Positions 10,090 through 22,310 of a DNA stretch of 64,000 nt are shown here, one piece after another. The first letter of the stretch is position 1; each line of letters begins with the position of its first letter. Origin of the DNA: Diphasiastrum complanatum (Eukaryota > Streptophyta > Lycopodiopsida > Lycopodiales > Lycopodiaceae); contig CM055100.1 of NCBI GenBank assembly GCA_029204225.1, forward strand, positions 23,629,106 through 23,693,105, given 5' to 3'. Made by a program: the position numbers and the translations under genes. The notes beneath the pieces were generated by a model. That model worked only from the letters and a program-made list of their open reading frames with translations, searched no databases and had not been told where the DNA came from.

Positions 10090-12280
10090 CTAAGGAATCT
10101 CCCCAACAACACACTCAGCATCCTTATTATCCCAAAGACGAGAAATGGAAGGATTGTTATGAGCAAGGAACTCCGTAATATAAACCATGGACTCTTGCAC
10201 TAGCCATCCTTTCGCCATGCTACCTTTTGGCCTTGTTCTTTGTCTTACGAAGCCTTTCAAATTTTTCATTAATCGTTCCAAGAAAAACATCTAATGGCTA
10301 TGGACAGTTCCTGTATTGATGAGAGAACAATATTAATGAGAGAACATTGTTACCACAATATCGATAGTCTAGGATGGACTAAGAATAGACAATTGACGAA
10401 AGTAAATGTTGTATCTGCAATGGCCAACTCATCTACCAAATGCACAATGAGATGATTTTGAATGGTGAGAATGGATGTGGGAAAGTGCTTCTCAGATCAA
10501 ACACATTTCCTTGATGGAGCTTTGTCTTGTCGCCTCAATGGATGCTAGTGGTATCTCCTTGAATGAAATGTATCTTCATAAAAAAGTAAACAACAATAAT
10601 AGATGCATTAGTTAGATCATGAGTCTTAAATCATCTCAAGAAAAAATAATGTGACTCGAATTCGCATTGATCGTACCTCACCAAACCATTAATTTTGTAG
10701 ATTGAGCTCCTTAACTCCTTCGTCAGAAACCCTCTCAGCACCAAGGGAAGCACAAAATGCATGTGTAAAAACAATCTGGTCATTGAGATACATGTATGTG
10801 CAATAAGATCATGAAACAAGACATGCTATAAAATGCCATGTTCAATATTGAGGTGGAGTCAATGTCAAAAGACATGCCAACCTATAAAAATTTATGCCAA
10901 TCATGAGATTTTCGTCCACTTAGCTTGTTGTCCCTTGTGAAGGCACCTTTAGGCATCGCATGTGTCCTGTTGGAGTTCGGAATGAGGCTATTGCCTTCTT
11001 TACAATCGTCTCTTCTCTCCTTGAGAAGATTCATGGAGCCTTTTTGAGGACAATTGAATTTTCCACCATTTGTGACCATAAATCGGCTATCTTTTTCACT
11101 TCTTTTAGGTCATCTCTTGCGTCTTTTTTATCTTTTGCACCGTTCAAGTGCTCCCAAATTGTGTCCTGACATTCTTGAATATGTGCATCGGGTCCAAAAG
11201 ATGGTTTATCAACAATTCTCCCCAATATGGAAGTTCATGAAATATTGATAACCTCTTCATGCTAGGAGGGAGTCGCCCTAGATCTTGATTGGATCTCCAG
11301 ATTTGAAGCCAATCACTTCTCTACAATATTATTAACAAACAAGCACACACATTTAATTGAGATTATCATTAGAAGAGATATAAAGAGAGTAAATATTTAA
11401 AAAATAAATGACATTAATTGGCCCAAATATGTATTGTACCTTCATGGAGTGGGGACATTGACCAACAAGCCCATGATGCATAGGGTGATCGGGTGGAAGG
11501 TATCGAGTGTGGCCCTCATAAACCATCTTTCAAAGATATGGTGAGTGACGTGCTTGCAAATACTCACCACAAACGGGGCATGCATTGTAGCCACTAGTTT
11601 GGAGCCCTGCATTGAAATAAAACAACCGAGTTCATTGTGAGTGTAATGATTGAATTGAAAGAAAATTTGTGAATACACATTAGAATTAATACCTTGAATC
11701 AAACCAATAGCAACAATATCTCACCGGAACATTTCCCATATCCAAGAAAGTCATGCATCCTCCACATCAAGATCCCCTTTACTACAAAATCTCTTTGTGG
11801 TCTTGGTATATCAGTCACTTGAACTCCTTGCCATAGAATCTTTAGCTCATCTACTAAGGGAGCCATATACATGTCCACATTTTTGGCCTTGTATTTTCCT
11901 AGGATAAGAAGGGCAAGCATTAGGTGCCCCTTCTTGATACTTAGCCAAGGGGGAATGTTGTAATTTACAAAGACAACCGGCCAAGTGGACCATGATGTGG
12001 AGTGCAATCCGAATGGATTCACACCATCCATCACCAACCCCAAATGCAAGTGGTGAGGCTCATCCCTAAACTCATGCCAAGTAGCATCCACACGCTTCCA
12101 CATTGGACAATTGGCAGAGATCCTCATAGTATCGTCCGATGAACGATTGTTGCCATGTCATAAGCTCCACTATGGACTTGCACTTAAACTTTATGGTATA
12201 TCCTAGGTATGATGGGAAAATGTCTTACCACTTTGGCAGGTATGATGTCTCTTTGTAGATCTTGTCTGTAGCGGTGTTCT
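10090..12280 (-). pseudogene. Second TNP2-like CACTA transposase relic
   Basis: Minus-strand blocks in TNP2 order: KVVRHFPIIPRI near 12190-12240, MDGVNPFGLHSTSWSTWP near 11975-12030, NYNIPPWLSIKKGHLMLALL near 11905-11965, and MVYEGHTRYLPPDHPMHH near 11470-11540, the last with frame changes. DAHIQECQDTIWEHLNG follows near 11140-11190, then a DUF4218 segment near 10200-10290 (FMKNLKGFVRQRTRPKGSMA). It belongs to the same family as the relic at 1-2140 but is a different copy with many substitutions. Several frameshifts and stops make it inactive. It is cut at its N-terminal side, where a gypsy fragment begins at about 12287. Confidence 0.85.
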
Positions 12281-12286
12281 CGATAT

Positions 12287-12465
12287 ACAATCGTGGCTAC
12301 GAATTATCTCACCAAATGGGTAAAAGCCAAGGTAGTGCAAACAGCTGATGCACGAGCTACTGCAAAATTTCTATACAAAAACATCATTGTGTATTTCGAA
12401 TGCCCGGTGGAGATAGTCAATGATCCTGGAAGCCATTTCATTAATGAGAGCATCAAGGTCAATGC
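12287..12465 (+). pseudogene. Ty3/gypsy integrase fragment
   Basis: About 60 codons on the plus strand read NYLTKWVKAKVVQTADA, then AKFLYKNIIVYFECP and a segment with NDPGSHFI. This is the gypsy integrase core around its second catalytic aspartate (ND.G..F). It is sandwiched between a minus-strand TNP2 relic and a minus-strand copia relic, so it is a scrap left by recombination or repair. It resembles the integrase end of the gypsy element at 43960. Confidence 0.8.
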
Positions 12466-14702
12466 TTGGTTGAAAACCTTGTTCGAGGAGGAATGTGTTG
12501 ATCCTCTGAAACAAGCTCTGGCAGATTGTTTCAAGCCGTAAAGTGCCTTATGGAGTTTACAAACATGATTTTTCATACCTTCCAAAAATATCCTCCAGGC
12601 TGGATCATGTAGATGTCTTCTTGTATAACTCCATTCAAATAAATTGTTTGCACATCAAGTTGATGCACCTCGAGGTCGACAGCAATAGCATATGATAGGA
12701 GCGATCGGATTGATGAATGCTTGACTACTAGACTGAAAGTCTCACTATAGTCAACGTTGGGGATTTGAGTGAATCCTCGTGCTACCAGTCTTGCCTTCCT
12801 TTGATCAATCGCTCCATTGGCATTGTACTTGATATTGAAGATCTATTTGCAATCAATGGTATAGCAGCCAATAGGAGCCTCGACTAATGACCATGTCTGG
12901 TCCTTGATCAAAGAGGAATATTCTCTGTCCATGGCTTCTCTCTTGAGATCAGAGTCTGGTTGGCTAAGTGCCTCTTCGACTGTTGTCGGTTCCTATATCA
13001 AGAGACATGCAGACTCAGGAGTATACCTTGTGGGCTGTGTGTGCACTCGACTTGATCTTCTGGGAGGAATCAACTGATGAACCATTCTTGGAACTTGTTG
13101 CTGGGTAGCAGCAACATCTTCATCTGATTCACTATCAAATAGTGGATCGACAATGGACACGCTTGGGGCGAAGCTCGGATGGTCGTGTCAATGGCAGGTG
13201 ATGAAGGTTCTCCAGGAGCAATATCTTTGTCTTTGATGTCGACGAACTGATCCTCGATAAAGAATGTATCCTGACTGTACAAGATTTGCTGGGTATTGGG
13301 ATCATACAACTTGTATGTGTTATCAAATGATGTGTATCCACTCAGGGTGGTCTTGAGACCTTCAAAGTCAAATTTTTCCTCGTGTCTTTCGGGATTTGCG
13401 TGTAGGCAACACATGCAAACACTCTTAGGTTCTTCACAGAAGGCTTAGAGCCTGTCCACACCTCATGGGGTGTTTTTCCTAAGAGAGCCTTGGTCGAACA
13501 TCTGTTCTGGATGTAAGCTGCAGTGGAGACAGCTTCGGCCCAGAAGCTCTTGGGCAGCGATGCATGTGCCAGCATACCTTTAGCTGATTCAACCAGAGTA
13601 CGGTTCTTCCCCTTGGACGTCTACTTACAAGACCTCCAAGAACTTCGATAAGGTCCAGAAAGTTCGTGATTGGCCTATCTTGAAAACCATTAGGGAAGTA
13701 GAATCCTTGTTGGGCTTCATAGGGTTTTTCCATAAATTCATTAAAGACTATGCCTTAGTTGCATTGCCTCTTGTGAACTTGAAGTGAAGGTCTACTAGTT
13801 CTAAAGTCTTGACTTTAAAAGTTGTGACTATAAGGAGTGATGAATTGCTTCTCAATGCCTTGGCTTTGGAAGTACTCCTTAAATTCAGTAGAGATGTACT
13901 CTCCACCATTGTCATACCTCAATTCCTTGATCGTCCTTCCAGTTTCTTTTTCCGCACGCTCCTTGAAGATTCTGAAGCAATTGAAAGCTTCTGATTTCTT
14001 CTGGATAAAATACACCATAGTCATCAATAAAAGTTATAAAATATTTTGCATCCTTCAGAGAAGGATTTTTCATCGGGCCACAAATGTCTGAATGCACAAC
14101 GTCTAACAATCCTCTAGCAGTATGCTGATGGCTTGATCTACACAGTCTTGACAGACAGGTAACTCGACTTTATTACTAGGATAGTCTAGATCAAGAACAA
14201 TAGAATGTTTAGACATTTGTTGTATAGTAGCATGATTCAAGTGACCAAGTCTATAATGCCAAAGTAAACTTTTATTTGCATGAATAGGAAAACTGAGCGC
14301 CTGACTAGAGATAGAAAAGCAATGATTTAATCTATACAAGTATCCATGTCTCTTTCCGAGTGCAAGGATCTTGCCTGTCCTATCAACTACTTTGCACTGA
14401 TCACATTCAAATTATACTTTATATCCTAGATTTGTGATTCTGCTTACAGAGAGCAGATTCGTAGATAAGTTGGATACATACAAGACTTTAGAAAGTAGCT
14501 TAGATTGATCATTTGCAAAGCTCAATCTCATAGTACCTTCACCTTTAATAGCTTGGGTATTATTATCACCAAGGTGAACATATTTGTTGATACTGTAGGG
14601 TGTATAGGACTCGAAACAACCAATGAGGCTGGTCATATGCTGGGTGGCACCAAAATCCAAGAACCAAGAATTGTCGTTGGATGCTCCTTGATGGCTGGTC
14701 AT
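12466..14702 (-). pseudogene. copia pol: protease, integrase and partial reverse transcriptase, broken
   Basis: Minus-strand order: a protease-like segment at 14412-14702 (SWFLDFGATQHMTS, where families usually have D-S-G, so the catalytic DSG reads DFG), GAG-pre-integrase at 14103-14339 (LLWHYRLGHLNHATIQQM), and the integrase core at 13826-14109 (SDICGP and RYDNGGEYIS carry two of the catalytic acids). The integrase C-terminal part follows at 13070-13575 (MLAHASLPKSFWAEAV), and reverse transcriptase at 12466-12990 (VHQLDVQTIYLNGVIQEDI and CKLHKALYGLKQ). The YVDD active site lies in the lost part. Several frame breaks occur. Confidence 0.85.
13612..13800 (+). pseudogene. Ty3/gypsy reverse transcriptase patch inside copia integrase
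   Basis: The plus strand reads KVRDWPILKTIREVESLLGF followed by FFHKFIKDYALVALPLVN. This is the gypsy RT connection region (usually V..WP.P....V..FLG...YYR.FI..). It sits exactly where the copia integrase should carry its PQQNGVAE-type segment: copia sequence resumes on both sides on the opposite strand. Confidence 0.8.
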
Positions 14703-14867
14703 GAAGGCATCATGATCCGCTTTTTGAATGGTCTATGGAGCTTCTGTAACTACATTGGCCACTTGATTCGACTGTCTCTTGTTGTTGTTCTTTGCTTGTA
14801 GTATCCGGCGGTCTTGAATCTTGTGGTTGTTTATCTTGCAGTATCTGCAAAACAGCTTCGTCTTTGT

Positions 14868-15437
14868 CTACAAATTCGACTGTTCTTTGTGTTGTGCTGG
14901 TTTCTGGTCTTGCTTTGATTGTTTCGGGCCTTTCTTCTTCTTCTGCTTAGTCGTGCTCTTGTTGGTGTACAAAGCATGAGAATCAGCTGAGGAACTAGAG
15001 GCTTTGTTCCTTCGCGTATCTTCCTGCAACAACATTGTGATGACTCTTGAAAGATCCAGCTCTGGATGTGTCATGATGATCATCACCCAGCTGTCATATG
15101 AGCTTGGCAAGCTTGTAAGCAGTTGCATCATTGCGTCTTGATCGTCTATGACAGATCTGACAGTGGCCATTTGCTTCAACTAGTTCTCGAATTGGTTGAT
15201 GTGATTCTATAGAAATCTCACTTCGTATAATGTGCTAAAGATGTCCCAGACTTCTTTGGATGTCTGGGCTTCAGACACATGGCCGATCTGAGTATCCAAA
15301 ATGTTTAGGATGATCAGCGTAAATGCTTTGCCATCCTTTAGCTTCCATCTGGCGATTGTTGCGTCGTCAGCTTCGGATTTCCTCTCTACACCTGTAACAA
15401 TGTCATACAACTCCTTAGCCATTAGCACTGTTTTCAT
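14868..15437 (-). pseudogene. copia gag (UBN2 / retrotran_gag type), broken
   Basis: Two minus-strand segments (15207-15437 and 14868-15179) carry the copia Gag signatures TVLMAKELYDIVTGVE, ADDATIARWKLKDGKAFT and a lysine-rich tail. A stop or frame break between them, near 15180-15206, separates the halves. Gag would form the cytoplasmic virus-like particle of the element. Confidence 0.8.
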
Positions 15438-15655
15438 CTTAAATTTTCACAGATGGTAATTGGCTCCATCAAGCTTGTCCATGATAGGACTTGCTTTCCC
15501 TTGGAAATCCATGTGGAAGATTAGTCTAGGTGATAGGAATAATTATCAGTGACTTAAGTATGAAAATCAGGTGCTGAATTATAGAACAAGAAGATAATTA
15601 CTCTATTGGCTAATAGAGTCTTGTTTCTCTAGAAGCTTATTAGGCTACAAAACTA

Positions 15656-15667
15656 GCTCTGATACCA
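15656..15667 (-). other. Primer binding site (initiator Met tRNA) of the minus-strand copia element
   Basis: The minus strand reads TGGTATCAGAGC directly after the LTR end CGACA. This is the usual copia site for priming by initiator methionine tRNA. Confidence 0.9.
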
Positions 15668-16580
15668 TGTCGAAAAAGAGGGGGTGAAGCAAAGATAACT
15701 CGAAAAGAAACGAACACGAAAAGAAGCGAACTCGAATAAAAAAAAAATGTTTGTGCATAGCGGAATAAGTTACCACTATTTCCTTAAGCATGACTATGCC
15801 TATCAAACTCGAACAGAACATTAGTGATGGAAATCACGTTTAAGCTTATTACGAAGCCAAACATTAAGCATCAAAACATCAGACAGATAATTTATCATAA
15901 ATTATCAGTCACGAATTATTCACGCAGAGCTAGACTGATAATTAGTCACGAATTAGTCGCCACAAGCTAGACTGAATATTAGTCGCGAACAGCTAGACTA
16001 ATAATAATTCGCGAAAAACCGTCTACCAGATTAAGTATTAAGAAAGTCAAATAGAATGTAGAAAAAGATTGCAATATTGACTCAAATCTGAACGCAGAAC
16101 AAACGAAAATGTTATCAAATTGAGTATAACGAAATATACTATCAATAATGCAGGTGAGCACAAAATAATAGCAGACGTAACCACGTGCTTCACTAAGCTA
16201 ATCACACAATCTGTAAAGGTTTAAAACTTACTACTGACAATACATCTAGAAGAAAAAATTCGATGCGCAAAAACATCTATGATGTCTATCCATGATTATC
16301 AATGATGTTTCGTTCTCTCTCTTCTATTCTATTCTGATGTCGTTCTGATACTCTGTATTGCTTCACGCACTGAATACGCAGATGGTATTCAATATATACA
16401 TAATCTGTTACAGGTGTGCAGATAAAGAAAGTACAAAAGTGGTTGTGCTATCTGTGGGAGATCGTGAGTGGTTGTTGTTGTTGTCAAATCTGATTACACA
16501 ATGCATCGGATGAGTGTGAGAAGGTCGCGACATCAGCCTTCGCTGAAATTAACGTTGATGAAAATGTGAAAAATGCGACA
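15668..16580 (-). repeat. 5' LTR of the minus-strand copia element (913 bp)
   Basis: It starts TGTCG and ends CGACA on the plus strand, a perfect 5-bp terminal inverted repeat with TG...CA ends, and adjoins the primer binding site. The outer border at 16580 is inferred from the CGACA match. A candidate TATA stretch for element transcription (TATATA, plus positions near 16395) lies inside. Confidence 0.7.
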
Positions 16581-17771
16581 CTCTGACAAATGCCTTAAAA
16601 ACTAATTTACAGGGTACCTTTAGCATTTGTAGGACAGTGTCGTCTTTTTCGTCGGTCACAAAACACAGTGTCGTCTTTTTCACTTGTCTTATTTTACATG
16701 TAAATATGCAGACTGTGTGACAACATAAGTAAAATACAGCAGCATGAATGGAGGCAGATTAACATAGGATTTAGGAGAGTAGGGGAGATAAATCCAACAA
16801 AATCTAGGAATTTGGTCCCATAATGTAGTAATCATTACCAAACAAACTTGACCAACCCTATGAACATGATCTAATCTACTCTTGTGAAGATTCACACATG
16901 GCTACATGGACTCACACGTGTGAGACCCACCTATGTGCAATCTACATGGTTTTGATCAAGCTAAATTTGCAAGAGCAACAAACTACTATGACTCCTATCA
17001 TTGATGTAGAATAATCTTTGGTCCTTACATTGGAATAATCATGCACAAATCGTGTGGACCCAAAGATTTCCAAAACAAATGATGTTTCATCTTTTATGAC
17101 ACTATTCAAACTATTACAAAAAACGTTATACAATGAAATTGCTTTATCAACAACAATTGTAGATTGGAAATCATCCAACTTCATTGTCTTGTCATATAAA
17201 GTACTAAAAACCATCAATATTAAAGACAAAAGACAAGTCACTTCATATCTACTAACACTATCTATGAACAAATCAAAGACAGTAGTATCTCCAATGCTCA
17301 CCACCCTTGCAAGATGCACGCTTGAATGGAAAATTTGCATGCAATTTGATGACTTGGCCTTTGTCTTTGAGGTCCTCCTTAGAGCTCTCAAATTTTGAGG
17401 TTGATCCTCAAAATCTTCTTCTCTTTGATGCTCCTCCTCAATCCTTGCAAGCTTCTTGTCACCAAGATTTTTAATTGCATTCTCAATAGCAACACAAGTA
17501 TCCAATTTAAACAAGATTCCATGTTTAAATCCTTTTGATATGTAAGGAGTAGAATAAAAGCTTATTAGTTTCTTGCATCTGTTGTCACTTAATGGTCTTC
17601 TTTTAACTAATGTTTTGGTAAAATGGTCAAGTAAGTATTAGTATGGATAATTAGAGAGTTTGATTTTTGTTTCTTTACATATGGCGTAACGGCTGTTTTA
17701 CACCACATTAAACATAACGGCCATTTTCTATATTTTTTTGGAGAGATGATAAATGAGTTTGAGTGTTCTAT

Positions 17772-17773
<2 letters not shown>
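16581..17773. other. Unassigned sequence with one unrecognised minus-strand ORF
   Basis: A 190-codon ORF on the minus strand (16942-17514) starts MFKLDTCVAIENAIKNLGDK and has an acidic, coiled-coil-like N-terminal third. It matches no family I recognise, and its antisense frame is also open for 114 codons, so it may be chance or an unrecognised transposon relic. A CACACGTGTG palindrome at about 16913-16922 resembles those in the LTRs of the copia element at 19971. Confidence 0.3.
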
Positions 17774-18003
<230 letters not shown>

Positions 18004-18801
18004 CATGTTTTTCAATTAAAAAATTCTTGAGTCTGTGGAGCATACTGTATTTTGAGTTTGTTATGGAATCCTCAACGTTCACTGATTTTTCTAGGTACAA
18101 TCTTAGATCACGCTGCAGACGTGAGAGCTGTGATAGCCAACTATCCATAGCATTTTTGCCGTCCACCTCCATTCCCCCATCACCTGTCATGGAGGACATG
18201 ATCGTTGGTGTAATTGGAACCCAAGTTTCTGAGGTGAAACATGAGAGCCCTATTGCTAGCCCATGTATTGCAGGGGAGGATGATAATGAAACTTCAGAGG
18301 ATGCCACAGCTTTATATAGTGAGAATGCTTTGGCTAGCCTATACATTACAGAGGAGGGTGATTCACTTTCAAAAGGTATTCTTATTAACAATGTTCAAAA
18401 AATGTTAGGGCTCTTACATCCGATGGCAAATTCTTTTGCACATTTTGAACAAAAAGTTTTCTCATGGCAATACTACAAAAATCGTGTACTCTAATAGATT
18501 ACAAGAAAAACATCAACAGACGAAGCATCATAGTCAAAGGAGTTGTCCATTATTGAGACTCCTAGTACAAAAGGTCAAACCCTTATCTCAATTGAATTTT
18601 CTAAATTTAGCATTTGCAAATAACTTCAAGTTTATCACATTAGAGTTTTGGATTGTACACGGATTCTGGCTTACCATTATTGTTTTACATTGTCAATAGG
18701 AAAAGGAGCATAAAAAAAGAAAGATACTCCTAGATCATATGTATTACAACCTGATGTATGCCAAATTGTTTTGGATCATTTGAGAGTAAAGGCATATGTT
18801 C

Positions 18802-19425
18802 CCCCTCCACATATCCCTCCATGTAGGCTTGTTCCAAATGAAGCTGTCAGAACTATTAGAGATGATCTATCAAAAAGGATGTATGAGTTTGTGAGATCTG
18901 GGTACCTCGACTCAAAGGGATCATTCATCCTCTCTGTTAGAGGCCTTGATGGTACTTTGCACGAAGTGACCCATGCAATTATATCAGATTGGGATCCTCT
19001 ATGGCAAGAGGTTAACCTTGAATTCGAGAGTGAAATTGCCACATGCCCCGAGTGGGCCCATTTGAGCAAGAAAATGTTTCTTGTGTGGGATGGCAACAAC
19101 CGACTAAAAGCTTCCCCTCCACATATCCCTCCATGTAGGCTTGTTCCAAATGAAGCTGTCAGAACTATTAGAGATGATCTATCAAAAAGGATGTATGAGT
19201 TTGTGAGATTTGGGTACCTCGACTCAAAGGGATCATTCATCCTCTCTGTTAGAGGCCTTGATGGTACTTTGCACGAAGTGACCCATGCAATTATATCATA
19301 TTGGGATCCTCTGTGGCAAGAGGTTAACCTTGAATCCGAGAGTGAAATTGCCACATGCCTCGAGTGGGCCCATTTGAGCAAGAAAATGTTTCTTGTGTGG
19401 GATGGCAACAACCGACTAAAAGCTT
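18802..19425 (+). repeat. 312-bp in-frame tandem duplication within the ParB-like exon
   Basis: Copy 1 (18802-19113) and copy 2 (19114-19425) are 104 codons each and differ at only five positions by eye: C/T in AGATCTG, G/T in ATATCAGATT, A/G in CTATGG, T/C in GAATTC, C/T in CCCCGAG. Both carry the DGNNRLKA box. The duplication keeps the frame open. Confidence 0.95.
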
Positions 19426-19970
19426 TCATGACTAAGATTGAGAAAGGTATGTGCATATTCCATCAATAGCATCATTTAATTATTTTTTTCATTTCAAAGT
19501 TTACCTTTTTATGATAAAAATGACTGATCCTTTTGGTTTGTTATGATTTGTGAATTTCTAGACTACCAACAGATAAATGGAGGCACATTCGTGTGGTTTC
19601 TTCTTTTATCAACTTTGAGATGAGAGACGAGGGAGATCTTTATATGCTCTAACAGGAATCAACAGGCATGAATGCACTTATTTATAAGTCACTTGTTGTG
19701 CTTTAATTGTGTTTAATTGCGATTTTGATTACAAATTTAGTTATGCGGGCCAAATGAGGCCTATATCAGAGCAAACTTATCAGACAAAATTCTTCAAATT
19801 TGCTTAAACATTTGCCTCATGAAGAAGAGACCTGGATGGAACAAGAACTAGCAAAAGAAGCTACTAGAGGAGGAGGTACCAAGACATGGTACAATGTCCC
19901 CATGTCGATTCTTAGCCAGATTTTTCTCAGAGTGATAGTTTAGCTTCCTTTGTTCATAGTAAGATTGATT

Positions 19971-20827
19971 TGTTGAAAATTATCACTTCTCACTTGACAT
20001 TGGTTATTGTAAATATTGATCAAACATTAGAATAATGTTGATGATCTGATTTCACACGTGTGGATCTTGTTTCCACGTGTGAAAGGATGTACTTTTCATA
20101 CTTGTATATATCTAAATTGATTTTGTATCAGTCTAATTAGTGTGAACATGATATGACTAGTTTTTAGTCAAGTTGACTAGTCACCTAGAAATTAGCTTTT
20201 CCTTGCATGTGCATGAGTAAATGCTCCCACATGGCAAGTGGATGTTCACACGTGTGTATAGAGTACTAGAAGATAAGAGTTGACCATTTTCCTTAGATCC
20301 TATTTTGTACGGAATATTCCTATATTCTAGGAGACTAGCTTTTTGGATTTTAGCCATATTCTAGAAGGTCAACTTTGGATAAAGATCAAGGATAAGTCAA
20401 ATGGATAGATCTGAGTGATGTGGCATTCTTCACACGTGTGAAGACCTGCTGGATTGTACCAGACTTGTGGATGTACTTGATCCATAAAAGAATCATCACT
20501 AAGAAGATTGATGAGACTATTGCATTCTACACTTTTGTGAGATTTCTAGTCATTTGTCTTGTGATTTCTATGTATGATTGCTATCTAGAACTATTGTACT
20601 TGTTGTTTCAGGTGCAGGCCGTACTGTGGACAGTACTCCACACGTGTGAGGCCGCCTTCACTAATTTATGATGTGTTGATCCATTGCTCTTGCTTAAATC
20701 CAAGTGTAGTGAATCTAGATCAAGATCTAATGTGTAGAACTTGATAGATCCATTGATTAAGCAACCAATAACTCTCTATGATTGTAAAGTACAATCACTA
20801 TTGTCCTAAAAACTGTAAAATTTATCA
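19971..20827 (+). repeat. 5' LTR of the copia element, with five CACGTG palindromes
   Basis: It starts TGTTGAAAATTATC and ends TTTATCA. CACGTG cores lie at 20055, 20074, 20249, 20433 and 20641, most inside the longer palindrome CACACGTGTG. A TATATA stretch at 20105-20110 could serve as the TATA box of the element. G-box cores of this kind bind bZIP and bHLH factors, so the LTR may respond to ABA or light. That is inference. Confidence 0.95.
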
Positions 20828-20839
20828 TGGTATCAGAGC
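20828..20839 (+). other. Primer binding site (initiator Met tRNA)
   Basis: TGGTATCAGAGC follows the LTR end directly. Confidence 0.95.
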
Positions 20840-21421
20840 TAAGTAAGAGAGTGATCATTGAATCATAAATCTTGTAAAGATCATTGGCAAAATTTGTTTT
20901 TGGCCAATACTAGTGAGGGCGAGTTCATCTAGAGTAATAGCTTGAATTCATTTGGATAAAAACGACTTGGAGGCTGTGTATGTACTTTTCACACATGTGA
21001 AACCGTACAACAACTTTTATTTCAAGTTACTTTGTGTTTTTTGGTCCCAAAATCACAATACTAGTTCACTTTTAGTGCTTTTTGAAGCATAGTATTGATC
21101 TAAATTCAATCTAGCTAATGCCTATGACCAAATAGAGTTTTGGATCATTGAAGCATTTCTTTTTAGAGTCTAAGATCAGAGCTTAGAGGCTGATTTGTTC
21201 AAATCCTTAGTTTAAGTGAAATCTCTAAGAAAAGTGTAAAGCAATTTTTTTTGTGAGAGTGAAAGCTAGAAATTTTTTTGGCAAGATCTTTGTGTATCAT
21301 TGAAGCTTGTGTGCTAGTTTGATAAAGACAAGCCTATAGGCATTCTTGTAAGCTTTAGGCCTTCATAGATCTTTTAAAATTCAGAAATCTTTGTGATTTT
21401 AAGAAGAGCATTCATTCTACA

Positions 21422-22310
21422 ATGTCATCCATGGGTGGATATTTGATGGAATCAAGTGAGAGACTCACTTCCACAAATTATTCCATTTGGAAAGTCAGAA
21501 TGGAATCACTACTAGTGATCCATGATCTATTTGACATAGTTCAAGGAGTTGAGGAAGAGCCTCAAACTCCCCAAGAACAAGCCAAATACAAGAAGAGAGC
21601 AAGATTTGCTCTACATTGCATAAAGTTAAATGTATGCAATGATCTCTTGAAAGAGATGTCTTCTTGTACCTCATCCAAAGAGGCTTGGGATTCATTAAAG
21701 AGCATCTATGAATCCAATAATACTTCAAGAATCCTCATGCTAAGAAATCAAGTTTTCCAAAGCATGAAAGGAAGTGGAGAGAGTGGACAAGAGTATGTCC
21801 TTAGGATCAAATCTCTTAACAAGGAGTTAAGTGCAATAGGAGAGAAGATCCAAGATCAAGAGCTAGTACAAATCATCTTGAATGTTCTAGGTGATGATTT
21901 CACCAACTTAGTCCAATAATTTTTCATTCAAGACACTCTCTCATCCATTGAAAATTTGCACAATGTTCTTGTGGTCGAGGAGAGTAGGCTTCTACACCTC
22001 AAGACAAGAATGGATAGCATGTCACTTAATGGAGGAGAGGAGAAGGCTAAATTTACATCTAAAGGCAAGAAGAAGCAACATCCATTCAAGAAAAATCAAG
22101 GCAAGGAGGCCGAGATGAAGAATGGAGGATCTACTTCCAAAGGCAAAGTGAAGAACAAGGCAAAACTCAAGTGTTTCTTTTGTGGAAAGAAAGGACACCA
22201 GTGCCTCAGAATGCTACTTGAAGAAGAATCAACAAGCCAATGGAGATCAAGGGAACATTTCTCAAGAGGAAGAAGATGAGGATGGATTCAACACATCCTT
22301 AATGGTTGCA
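21422..22310 (+). pseudogene. copia gag with zinc knuckle, broken
   Basis: The ATG at 21422 opens a Gag of the UBN2 type (LTSTNYSIWKVRMESLLVIH, SKEAWDSLKSIYESNN). A stop at about 21917 splits it. The second part carries a lysine-rich stretch and a CCHC knuckle (CFFCGKKGH, with the last Cys reached only after a frameshift near 22200). Confidence 0.9.

Larger units (their letters stand above)
12466..16580 (-). mobile_element. Truncated Ty1/copia element, minus strand, with its 5' LTR
   Basis: On the minus strand the order from 16580 downward is 5' LTR, primer binding site, gag, protease, GAG-pre-integrase, integrase and the start of reverse transcriptase. It then stops at about 12466 without RNase H or a 3' LTR. 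Frameshifts, stops and an inserted gypsy patch (13612-13800) show it is dead. With the second LTR missing, neither its age nor a target duplication can be judged. Confidence 0.9.

Noticed and set aside
16942-17514. 190-codon minus-strand ORF as a host gene
   Set aside because: No recognisable family, the antisense frame is also open, and the surroundings are transposon-rich. Kept only as an unassigned ORF.
18776-19456. 226-codon minus-strand ORF antisense to the ParB-like exon
   Set aside because: It is a shadow of the sense exon and doubled in length by the same tandem duplication. The sense strand has splice sites and motifs.
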